A stretch of DNA of 64,000 nucleotides from Psychromonas algicola (GTDB lineage: Bacteria; Pseudomonadota; Gammaproteobacteria; Enterobacterales; Psychromonadaceae): positions 80,532-144,531 of the forward strand of contig NZ_SNUB01000008.1 of NCBI RefSeq assembly GCF_004378355.1, in the 5' to 3' direction. A model generated the notes under the pieces. That model ran no database searches. It was not told where the DNA came from and saw nothing but the letters and a program-made list of their open reading frames with translations. Positions within the stretch are counted from its first letter, which is position 1. The number at the start of each line of letters is the position of its first letter. Positions 56,916-64,000 of this stretch are shown here, in pieces. Both the position numbers and the translations under genes were made by a program.

Positions 56916-57539
56916 ATGATAAACCCATTTGCTGGAAATACAGAACAAATCAGTAACGCACTTGTACCAATGGTTGTAGAGCAAACTGCAAAAGGCGAGC
57001 GCTCATATGATATTTATTCTCGATTATTAAAAGAGCGAGTTATCTTCCTGACTGGGCCTGTTGAAGACCATATGGCGAATTTGATCACAGCTCAGCTATT
57101 GTTCTTAGAATCAGAGAGTACTGAAAAAGATATCTACATTTACATTAATTCACCAGGTGGATCTATCAGTGCAGGTATGGCTATTTACGATACTATGCAA
57201 TTTATTAAACCTGATGTAAGCACAATTTGTATGGGTATGGCCGCGAGTATGGGCGCATTCCTATTAGCAAGTGGTGCAGAAGGTAAACGTCATGTATTAC
57301 CTAATGCTAAAGTGATGATCCACCAACCTTTAGGTGGTTTCCAAGGCCAAGCATCGGATTTTGAAATCCATGCCAAAGAAATTTTAGCAACGAAACAACG
57401 TATGAATGAATTATTAGCATTCCATACAGGTAAAGATATTGAAGTGATTGCGCAAGATACTGATCGCGATAACTTTATGCGTGCACAAGAAGCCGTTGAC
57501 TATGGAATCGTTGATTCTGTTTTAACGCAAAGAAAATAA
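56916..57539 (+). CDS. clpP: ATP-dependent Clp protease proteolytic subunit
   Basis: 207 residues, the E. coli length. It is a serine peptidase forming two stacked heptamers that degrade proteins fed by ClpX or ClpA. Catalytic Ser111 lies in [10 protein letters not shown], and His136 in [30 protein letters not shown] is the conserved oxyanion loop. A short propeptide (about 14 residues, through VPMVVEQT) is expected. TTAGGA precedes the ATG. clpX follows after 13 bases, so the two are cotranscribed. Confidence 0.97.
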   Translation: MINPFAGNTEQISNALVPMVVEQTAKGERSYDIYSRLLKERVIFLTGPVEDHMANLITAQLLFLESESTEKDIYIYINSPGGSISAGMAIYDTMQFIKPDVSTICMGMAASMGAFLLASGAEGKRHVLPNAKVMIHQPLGGFQGQASDFEIHAKEILATKQRMNELLAFHTGKDIEVIAQDTDRDNFMRAQEAVDYGIVDSVLTQRK

Positions 57540-57552
57540 TTAAGGAATAACT

Positions 57553-58848
57553 ATGTCAGATAAAAACAACAATGATGATAGCAACAGCAGTCTATTGTAT
57601 TGTTCGTTCTGTGGTAAAAGTCAGCATGAAGTAAAAAAACTGATTGCTGGACCTTCGGTATATATCTGTAATGAGTGTGTTGACCTTTGTGACGATATTA
57701 TTAAAGAAGAAATAGCTGAGCTTAATAGCGTTGCTGAAACGGATCAGAGCAAGAAAAAATTACCAACACCACATGAAATACGTGCATCATTAGATGATTA
57801 TGTTATCGGACAAGATTTAGCTAAAAAAGTACTTTCTGTTGCGGTATATAATCACTATAAGCGTTTAAAACATGGTGATATAGCTGATGGGGTTGAATTA
57901 AGTAAATCTAATATTCTATTAATTGGTCCAACGGGTAGTGGTAAAACATTATTGGCTGAAACCATGGCTCGATTATTAGATGTGCCTTTCACTATGGCTG
58001 ATGCAACTACATTAACTGAAGCGGGTTATGTGGGGGAAGATGTTGAAAACATTATTCAGAAGCTATTGCAGAAGTGTGATTACGATCCTGAGAAAGCGCA
58101 GCGCGGTATTATCTACATTGATGAAATCGATAGGATCACGCGTAAATCTGAAAACCCATCAATCACACGTGATGTGTCAGGTGAAGGTGTTCAACAAGCG
58201 TTATTGAAATTGATTGAAGGTACGGTTGCATCGATTCCTCCACAAGGCGGACGTAAGCATCCAAACCAAGAGTTCATTCAAGTTGATACTTCTAAGATCT
58301 TGTTTATTTGTGGCGGTGCATTCTCTGGCTTAGATGGCATTATCGAACAGCGTATTAATACTGGCGCAGGTATCGGTTTTGGTGCAACGGTACATAATAA
58401 AGATACTAAGGCGTCATTAAGCGATACTTTCAAGAAAGTAGAGCCTCAAGATTTAGCTAAATACGGCTTAATTCCTGAGTTTATTGGACGTTTACCTGTT
58501 GTGGCTACATTAACTGAGTTAGATGAAGAAGCATTAGTTGAGATATTAACTGCACCTAAAAATGCAATTACGAAACAATATGCCGCTTTATTTGGACTAG
58601 AGAATGTTGAGCTTGAATTCCGTCCAGAAGCATTAACTGCGATGGCTAAAAAAGCAATGAGCCGTAAAACAGGCGCACGTGGTTTACGTTCGATTGTTGA
58701 AGCCGTGTTATTGGATACAATGTACGACTTACCTTCAGTTGAAAATGTAACTAAAGTAGTTGTAGATGAAAATGTTATTGATGGTGATTCATCACCGTTA
58801 TTAATTTACTCAGATGAAGAAAATAAACTCGCATCGTCTGATAAATAA
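57553..58848 (+). CDS. clpX: ATP-dependent Clp protease ATPase subunit ClpX
   Basis: 431 residues. The N-terminal zinc-binding domain has Cys17, Cys20, Cys39 and Cys42 (CSFCGKS, then CNECVDLC). The AAA+ module has Walker [14 protein letters not shown] from about 125, Walker [11 protein letters not shown], the pore loop AGYVGEDVE, and a sensor region [10 protein letters not shown]. It unfolds tagged proteins and threads them into ClpP. It is paired with clpP upstream, and a strong terminator and an independent heat-shock-type promoter for lon follow. Confidence 0.97.
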   Translation: MSDKNNNDDSNSSLLYCSFCGKSQHEVKKLIAGPSVYICNECVDLCDDIIKEEIAELNSVAETDQSKKKLPTPHEIRASLDDYVIGQDLAKKVLSVAVYNHYKRLKHGDIADGVELSKSNILLIGPTGSGKTLLAETMARLLDVPFTMADATTLTEAGYVGEDVENIIQKLLQKCDYDPEKAQRGIIYIDEIDRITRKSENPSITRDVSGEGVQQALLKLIEGTVASIPPQGGRKHPNQEFIQVDTSKILFICGGAFSGLDGIIEQRINTGAGIGFGATVHNKDTKASLSDTFKKVEPQDLAKYGLIPEFIGRLPVVATLTELDEEALVEILTAPKNAITKQYAALFGLENVELEFRPEALTAMAKKAMSRKTGARGLRSIVEAVLLDTMYDLPSVENVTKVVVDENVIDGDSSPLLIYSDEENKLASSDK

Positions 58849-58868
58849 TCAATTAATAACAATATAAT

Positions 58869-58900
58869 AAAAAAAGAGAGCGTTAAGCTCTCTTTTTTTG
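58869..58900 (+). terminator. Terminator of clpP-clpX
   Basis: AAAAAAAGAGAGC, loop GTTAA, GCTCTCTTTTTTT. The stem and U tract are perfect. Confidence 0.92.
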
Positions 58901-58908
58901 TTTATATG

Positions 58909-58937
58909 CTTGAAAAAAAATCATAACGTCCCCAGTA
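58909..58937 (+). promoter_or_regulatory. Sigma-32 (heat-shock) promoter of lon
   Basis: CTTGAAA at 58909-58915, a 14-base spacer and CCCCAGTA at 58930-58937, against the consensus CTTGAAA - 11 to 16 - CCCCATnT. The -35 is exact and the -10 differs mainly at one base. lon is a sigma-32 gene in relatives. Confidence 0.8.
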
Positions 58938-59000
58938 TTAAACTCAGTTTATAAAGTATTTTATTCAAGCATTTATTTTAAGTCCTTTTCTGGAGACAAT

Positions 59001-61358
59001 ATGAAATTAGAAACAGATCAGCTGTTGACGCTACCTGTGTTACCACTCCGTGATGTTGTTGTTTATCCCCACATGGTCATTCCATTATTTGTCGGCAGAA
59101 AGAAATCGATTAGCTGTCTAGAAGCTGCGATGGAGCAAGGCAAAAAAATATTATTAGTTGCTCAAACTGAAGCAGCATTAGATGATCCTAAAATTGAAGA
59201 TTTATATACAGTTGGTACGGTTGCTAATATTCTTCAATTATTAAAACTACCTGATGGCACAGTGAAAGTGCTTGTTGAAGGTGTGCAACGCGCCAATATC
59301 GTGCGTAATGTTGAGCATGAAGAGTATTTCTTCTCTGAAGTTGAACTATTGGAAAGTGAAGGGGTTGAGCCTGAGGAAGAAGAGGCACTGATTCGTAGCG
59401 TGCTAACTCAATTCGAATCTTACTTAAAGCTGAACAAGAAAATTCCACCTGAAGTATTATCTTCTGTTAACGGTATTGATGAGCCTGAGCGTCTTGCAGA
59501 TACCATTGCCGCACATATGCCTTTGAACTTAGAAGACAAGCAAACTGCATTAGAATTAATTAGTGTGACAGAACGTTTTGAGTACCTAATGGGTATGATG
59601 GAAAACGAAGAAGATATTCTAAAAGTTGAAAAGCGCATTCGTACTCGTGTTAAAAAGCAAATGGAACGTAGTCAGCGCGAATATTACTTAAACGAACAAA
59701 TGAAAGCGATTCAAAAAGAATTAGGTGATAGTGATGAAGGCCAAAGTGACCTTGAGCAATTAGCTGACAAGATTGAAGCTGCTGGCATGTCTGAAGAAGC
59801 AAAAGAAAAAGCATTATCAGAACTTAAAAAATTAAAAATGATGTCACCAATGTCATCGGAAGCAAGTGTTATCCGTACTTACATTGAAAGTTTAATCGGT
59901 GTGCCTTGGAAAAAACGTAGTCCAGTTAAAAAGAATTTAGCTAAAGCACAAGAAGTGTTAGATGAAGATCATTACGGACTAGAAAAAGTTAAAGAACGTA
60001 TTTTAGAGTATCTCGCCGTGCAAACGCGTATTAATAAACTTAAAGGGCCTATCTTATGTTTAGTGGGTCCTCCAGGTGTAGGTAAAACCTCTTTAGGGCA
60101 GTCAATTGCTCGCTCTACTGGGCGTAAATATGTTCGTATGGCATTAGGTGGCGTTCGAGATGAAGCTGAAATTCGTGGTCATCGACGTACTTACATTGGT
60201 TCTTTACCGGGTAAGTTGATTCAAAAAATGACAAAAGTTGGCGTTAAAAACCCACTCTTTTTATTAGATGAAATCGATAAAATGGCGTCGGATATGCGTG
60301 GCGATCCTGCTTCTGCTTTATTAGAGGTTTTAGATCCAGAGCAAAACAGTAGCTTTAATGATCATTACCTTGAAGTTGATTATGACCTGTCTGACGTTAT
60401 GTTCGTGGCAACATCGAATTCAATGAATATTCCAGGCCCGCTTTTAGACCGTATGGAAGTGATCCATTTATCGGGTTATACCGAAGACGAAAAATTGAAT
60501 ATTGCTAAGCAACATCTTTTAAGCAAACAAATTAAACGTAATGGTTTAAAAGAATCTGAAATTTCTATCGATGATAGTGCGATCATTGGTATCGTGCGTT
60601 ACTACACGCGTGAAGCCGGCGTACGTGCTTTAGAGCGTGAAATCTCTAAGATCTGCCGTAAAGTCGTTAAAGATATTTTATTAGATAAAAAGCTGAAGAA
60701 AATAGATGTCACTATTGATAACTTAAAAGATTATTTAGGTGTTCGTCGTTACGACTTCGGTAAAGCTGATTCAGAAAACCAAGTGGGTCAAGTGACTGGC
60801 TTAGCATGGACTTCGGTTGGTGGTGATTTATTAACTATCGAAGCGACTTCTGTACCTGGTAAAGGAAAACTAAGCTACACAGGTTCATTAGGCGATGTTA
60901 TGAAAGAGTCTATTCAAGCTGCAATGACGGTTGTTCGTGCAAAAGCTGAAGAATGGCGTATTAATAGTGACTTTCATGAGAAACGTGATATCCATGTGCA
61001 TGTTCCTGAAGGCGCTACGCCTAAAGATGGCCCTAGTGCAGGTGCGGCAATGTGTACCGTGCTTATTTCAAGCTTAACAGGTATTCCAGTTCGTGCAGAT
61101 GTCGCTATGACGGGTGAAATAACTCTACGTGGTGAGGTCTTACCAATTGGTGGATTGAAGGAAAAATTATTAGCGGCACGTCGTGGTGGAATCAAAACAG
61201 TATTAATTCCATTTGAAAATACACGTGACCTTGAAGAAATTCCTGATAATATTAAAGATGAGCTTGAAATCAAACCTGTTCGTTGGATTGATGAAGTCTT
61301 AGAAATAGCTTTGCAGGATAGCCTTAAAGGATTTTCTGTAGAAAAAACCAACAAATAG
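59001..61358 (+). CDS. lon: ATP-dependent protease Lon
   Basis: 785 residues (E. coli 784). The N-terminal substrate domain begins LPVLPLRDVVVYPHMVIPLFVGR. The coiled linker holds REYYLNEQMKAIQKELGD. The AAA+ Walker A is GPPGVGKTSLGQS near 356, and Walker B is LFLLDEIDKM. The C-terminal protease domain carries the catalytic Ser679 in PKDGPSAGAAM, with the partner Lys in the TGEITLRGEVLPIGGLKEK segment about 40 residues later. It degrades misfolded and regulatory proteins in the cytoplasm. GGAG lies before the ATG. Expression is expected to rise on heat shock through the promoter at 58909. Confidence 0.97.
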   Translation: MKLETDQLLTLPVLPLRDVVVYPHMVIPLFVGRKKSISCLEAAMEQGKKILLVAQTEAALDDPKIEDLYTVGTVANILQLLKLPDGTVKVLVEGVQRANIVRNVEHEEYFFSEVELLESEGVEPEEEEALIRSVLTQFESYLKLNKKIPPEVLSSVNGIDEPERLADTIAAHMPLNLEDKQTALELISVTERFEYLMGMMENEEDILKVEKRIRTRVKKQMERSQREYYLNEQMKAIQKELGDSDEGQSDLEQLADKIEAAGMSEEAKEKALSELKKLKMMSPMSSEASVIRTYIESLIGVPWKKRSPVKKNLAKAQEVLDEDHYGLEKVKERILEYLAVQTRINKLKGPILCLVGPPGVGKTSLGQSIARSTGRKYVRMALGGVRDEAEIRGHRRTYIGSLPGKLIQKMTKVGVKNPLFLLDEIDKMASDMRGDPASALLEVLDPEQNSSFNDHYLEVDYDLSDVMFVATSNSMNIPGPLLDRMEVIHLSGYTEDEKLNIAKQHLLSKQIKRNGLKESEISIDDSAIIGIVRYYTREAGVRALEREISKICRKVVKDILLDKKLKKIDVTIDNLKDYLGVRRYDFGKADSENQVGQVTGLAWTSVGGDLLTIEATSVPGKGKLSYTGSLGDVMKESIQAAMTVVRAKAEEWRINSDFHEKRDIHVHVPEGATPKDGPSAGAAMCTVLISSLTGIPVRADVAMTGEITLRGEVLPIGGLKEKLLAARRGGIKTVLIPFENTRDLEEIPDNIKDELEIKPVRWIDEVLEIALQDSLKGFSVEKTNK

Positions 61359-61510
61359 GTGATAAACCGCATAAAATATGGGCTAGTTAGTTATTTTTAT
61401 TCAAATTTACTTGATTGAAATTAAATAGCGAAGTAGCCTAGCTGAAGTATTTTACTATGTGCCATTAAAATTAAAATAGCACCCATTTATTATAGACAGG
61501 GGATTTATAA

Positions 61511-61786
61511 ATGAACAAAGGTCAATTAATCGATAACATCGCTGAAAGTGCAGATATTTCTAAAGCTGCTGCTGGTCGTGCACTAGACGCATTTATCGAA
61601 AGTGTAACTACTGCTTTAGTGGAAGGCGATAGCGTATCTCTAATCGGTTTTGGTGCTTTCTCAGTTAAAGAACGTGCTGCTCGTACAGGTCGTAACCCAC
61701 AAACTAACCAACCAATTCAAATTGCAGCTGCAAAAGTACCTGCATTTAAAGCGGGTAAATCATTGAAAGACGCTATTAACGCTTAA
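61511..61786 (+). CDS. hupB: DNA-binding protein HU-beta
   Basis: 91 residues. [28 protein letters not shown] (in two parts) forms the dimerising helices, [20 protein letters not shown] the beta arm base with the family signature, and [14 protein letters not shown] the end. It is a small nucleoid protein that bends DNA as a homo- or heterodimer. It has its usual place downstream of lon, with its own terminator. A ribosome site (CAGGGGATT) precedes the ATG. Confidence 0.97.
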   Translation: MNKGQLIDNIAESADISKAAAGRALDAFIESVTTALVEGDSVSLIGFGAFSVKERAARTGRNPQTNQPIQIAAAKVPAFKAGKSLKDAINA

Positions 61787-61812
61787 TCGTTATTATCGTT
61801 TCGTCATGCATT

Positions 61813-61838
61813 AAGCGCGTCCTATGATGCGCTTTTTT
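61813..61838 (+). terminator. Terminator of hupB
   Basis: AAGCGC, a ten-base loop, GCGCTT then TTTT. It has a short GC-rich stem with a T tract and lies before ppiD. Confidence 0.75.
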
Positions 61839-61864
61839 GTTTTAAGCATTAAAGAGTAAATATT

Positions 61865-63763
61865 ATGTTAGAAAGAATGCGCGAAGGCTCTCAAGGTATC
61901 GTTGCTAAAAGTATTTTAGTTGTGATCATCCTTTCTTTTGCTTTGGCAGGTGTGAGTGGCTATTTAGGAACAACATCAGAAAATGCTGTCGTGACTGTTA
62001 ACGGTGAAGCGATCACACAACAAAGTGTTGATCAGGCTTATCAAAACGAAAGAGCAAATCTGCAACAACAATATGGCGAACAATTTGATTTAATCGCTTC
62101 TAACCCAAACTTTGCACAACAAGTACGTGCACAAGCAACACAAACATTAATTACTGAACGTTTGATCGCTCAAACGGTTGAAAAGATGGGATTACGTGTT
62201 GGTGATGAGCAAGTGAAAGAAGCCATTCGTAATATGCCAGAATTCCAAGTTGATGGTAAATTTGATAATGACTTATATCTTTCTTTATTACGTAACAATA
62301 ATTTATCGCCATCGCAGTTCAGCGCTAACTTTAAACGTGACTTAGTACGTATTCAATTATTACAATCTTTAGTGGGGAGTGAATTTGTTCTACCACTGGA
62401 AATTGAACAAGCAAGTCGTTTACAAGGTCAAAAACGTGTCGCACGTATTCTTAACATTCAAAGCGATGATTTTGCAAAAGATGAACCTGTTAGCGAAGAA
62501 GAAATTAACGCATTTTATACTGAGAATAGTCAGTTATTCCAAGATCCTGAACAAATTAGCCTTGAATACATTTTATTAGATGCTGATAAGTTAAGTGCTC
62601 AAGTGATCGTTAATGATCAAGATATTCAAAATTATTATGAGCAGCACGAAAGTGACTACCAAAATGTAGAGCGTCGTAAAGTTGCGCATATCATGATTCA
62701 AGGAACAAACTCAGAAGCAAAGCAAAAAGCACAAGATATTTTATCTGAATTAAATGCTGGTGCAGACTTTGCCCAATTAGCTAAAACGAAATCTGAGGAT
62801 GCTTTCTCTGCTGAAAATAACGGTGAATTAGATTGGATTGAACGCGGGGTAATGGATCCTGCTTTTGATGAAAGTGCTTTCTTACTGACGACTGCTAATC
62901 CTATTTCTGATGTTGTTGAATCTGCATTTGGTTTTCACATCATTAAGTTACTTGATGTAGAAGAACAAACGACAACACCATTAGCGAATGTGAAAGCTGA
63001 AGTCGAAGCTACATTAAGAAATGAAAGAGTTAAAGAAATTTACGATGACTTATATCAACGTTTAAGTGAGGTGGCTTTTGAATCACCTGATAACTTAGAT
63101 GAAGCTTCTGCTGAAGTTGGTATTAAAGCGATTTCAACTGATTTCTTTTCTGCCGATGATGCACCAAGTATCTTGGACAATCGTCTAGTGTTAAATCAGG
63201 TATTTGACGAAACATTTCGTAATGAAGGCTTAAACTCGGAAATGATTGAGTTAAGTGATTTACAATCAATTGTTGTTCACGTTAAAGATTACAAAGCTGC
63301 GGCAACAAAACCATTAGCTGAAGTTTCTGAGCAAATACAACAACAGCTAGAAGAACAAAAAGCCGCTGTTGCAGCACAAGCGTTTGTTGAATCGTTAATG
63401 GTTAAATTAAATGCTGGTGAATCTGTTGCAAGTGAATTATCTGCGAAGAATATTGCTTTTACATTGCCAGTCACTTTAGAGCGTTATAGCCGTGACCATG
63501 ATGGTCAAGTTGTTCAGCGTTTATTCCAATTACCAAAACCTGAAGATAATGAAGTTGTAAGAGATTATGTTGTAACTGCACAAGGTGATTTCGCTGTGAT
63601 TGAATTGTCTAAAGTGATTGAATTGGACGCGAGTAAAGTAGATGAATCTGCTAAAACACAGCTATCTACAATACTTGAACGTAGTACTTCTGAAGAGTCA
63701 TACCAAGCGTTAGTGACTTACTTATTAAGTAATGCGGATATAGTTTATACCTCTGCACAATAA
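61865..63763 (+). CDS. ppiD: Periplasmic folding chaperone PpiD (SurA-N and parvulin domains)
   Basis: 632 residues. A short cytoplasmic start (MLERMREGSQGIVAK) leads into one membrane helix (SILVVIILSFALAGVSGYLG), so the rest faces the periplasm. A SurA-N-like domain (VNGEAITQQSVDQAYQNERA) follows. The parvulin domain at about residues 270-370 has RRKVAHIMIQGTNSEAKQKAQDIL, GELDWIERGVMDPAFDESAF and VVESAFGFHIIKLLDV. It works near the SecYEG translocon on newly exported proteins. The parvulin domain of PpiD is usually inactive as an isomerase, and I cannot tell here. It follows hupB as in E. coli, and a strong terminator follows. Confidence 0.93.
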   Translation: MLERMREGSQGIVAKSILVVIILSFALAGVSGYLGTTSENAVVTVNGEAITQQSVDQAYQNERANLQQQYGEQFDLIASNPNFAQQVRAQATQTLITERLIAQTVEKMGLRVGDEQVKEAIRNMPEFQVDGKFDNDLYLSLLRNNNLSPSQFSANFKRDLVRIQLLQSLVGSEFVLPLEIEQASRLQGQKRVARILNIQSDDFAKDEPVSEEEINAFYTENSQLFQDPEQISLEYILLDADKLSAQVIVNDQDIQNYYEQHESDYQNVERRKVAHIMIQGTNSEAKQKAQDILSELNAGADFAQLAKTKSEDAFSAENNGELDWIERGVMDPAFDESAFLLTTANPISDVVESAFGFHIIKLLDVEEQTTTPLANVKAEVEATLRNERVKEIYDDLYQRLSEVAFESPDNLDEASAEVGIKAISTDFFSADDAPSILDNRLVLNQVFDETFRNEGLNSEMIELSDLQSIVVHVKDYKAAATKPLAEVSEQIQQQLEEQKAAVAAQAFVESLMVKLNAGESVASELSAKNIAFTLPVTLERYSRDHDGQVVQRLFQLPKPEDNEVVRDYVVTAQGDFAVIELSKVIELDASKVDESAKTQLSTILERSTSEESYQALVTYLLSNADIVYTSAQ

Positions 63764-63779
63764 TTAATTATAAGCAGAC

Positions 63780-63806
63780 AAAAAGCGGCTTTTAGCCGCT
63801 TTTTTT
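63780..63806 (+). terminator. Terminator of ppiD
   Basis: AAAAGCGGCT, loop TT, AGCCGCTTTT then more T. It is a strong stem. The insertion sequence begins about ten bases further on. Confidence 0.93.
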
Positions 63807-63817
63807 ATTTCAAAATC

Positions 63818-64000
63818 TGTCTTGTCCTGAAATGAGTTTACGCATTTAGGACTTATTTATGAAAAAGAACCAAACCACTGGGATTAAACGTACCCAAAGA
63901 GATTACACACTAGGCTTTAAATTAGCTGTAGTTGAGCAAGTAGAAAAAGGCGACTTCACATATAAGCAAGCGCAAAAGCACTTCGGTATCCAAGGTCGCA
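63818..64000 (+). mobile_element. Left end of an IS3-family insertion sequence (cut by window edge)
   Basis: A probable terminal repeat begins TGTCTTGTCCTGAAATGAGT at about 63818, 40 bases before a transposase orfA. IS3-family ends begin with TG and lie close to orfA. The right end, target duplication and orfB lie outside the window, so the exact boundary is estimated. Confidence 0.65.
63859..64000 (+). CDS. IS3-family transposase orfA, N-terminal part
   Basis: 47 codons are visible from the ATG at 63859: MKKNQTTGIKRTQRDYTLGF, then KLAVVEQVEKGDFTYKQAQK and HFGIQGR. This is the start of the helix-turn-helix protein (transposase_8 / HTH type) of IS3-group elements, which contacts the IS ends. 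In intact copies orfB with the DDE catalytic domain follows and is reached by a -1 frameshift. No defect is seen in the visible part, and whether the element is intact cannot be judged. Confidence 0.8.
   Translation, partial: MKKNQTTGIKRTQRDYTLGFKLAVVEQVEKGDFTYKQAQKHFGIQGR

Overview
The window looks like chromosomal DNA of an AT-rich marine gammaproteobacterium. Gene content and order (tig-clpP-clpX-lon-hupB-ppiD; leuS-lptE-holA-nadD; recC-recB-recD; mtnN-cbiB) and protein style fit the Psychromonas / Alteromonadales-Vibrionales side of the class. Psychromonas is my best guess, made from pattern memory and not from a search. Most of the window is a stable core genome with two iron-related accessory blocks set into it.

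Layout. 1-7 kb: end of an unidentified gene, a membrane GGDEF-EAL phosphodiesterase, a small P-loop protein, an acidic Ser/Asp-rich lipoprotein, two small unknown proteins and an LpxR-like outer-membrane lipid A deacylase. 6.9-11.8 kb (minus strand): leuS, lptE, holA, nadD. 12-13.2 kb: a PilZ-like protein and tRNA-Ser(UGA), followed by degenerate tandem copies of the tRNA 3' end, two of them with their own terminators. 13.2-27.7 kb: a complete aerobactin-type siderophore locus with iucC divergent from an iucA-iucB gene fusion, then iucD, an MFS exporter, a TonB-dependent receptor, fhuC-fhuD-fhuB and a nitroreductase-like flavoprotein. 27.8-33 kb: cobU, fklB, cbiB, mtnN, tyrS and a small outer-membrane-type protein. 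33.2-39.3 kb: a Fur-type operator and promoter in front of five genes (imelysin lipoprotein, di-heme DUF1111 protein, second imelysin-like protein, fatty-acid hydroxylase/sterol desaturase membrane protein, di-heme cytochrome c peroxidase). 39.5-44.3 kb: ettA, glyA, a small membrane protein, a palindromic repeat-like intergenic block bounded by two copies of the same terminator, and a small lipoprotein. 44.5-55 kb: recC, recB, recD, ybaK and a MarC-family gene. 55.3-63.8 kb: trigger factor, ClpP, ClpX, Lon, HU-beta and PpiD. The right edge enters an IS3-family insertion sequence.

How the parts work together. The siderophore block holds both synthesis (hydroxylation and acetylation of lysine, two NIS synthetases joining it to citrate) and recovery (outer-membrane receptor, periplasmic binding protein, fused permease, ATPase). 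Fur-like operators sit in its two main control regions. A related operator precedes the imelysin/cytochrome block, so both appear to belong to the iron-starvation response. That second block is the best candidate for an incompletely described system: all its members are exported or membrane proteins, and two are di-heme enzymes.

Limits: names come from motif and family recognition by eye. No alignments or database searches were run, and operator and promoter calls are visual matches to consensus sequences.
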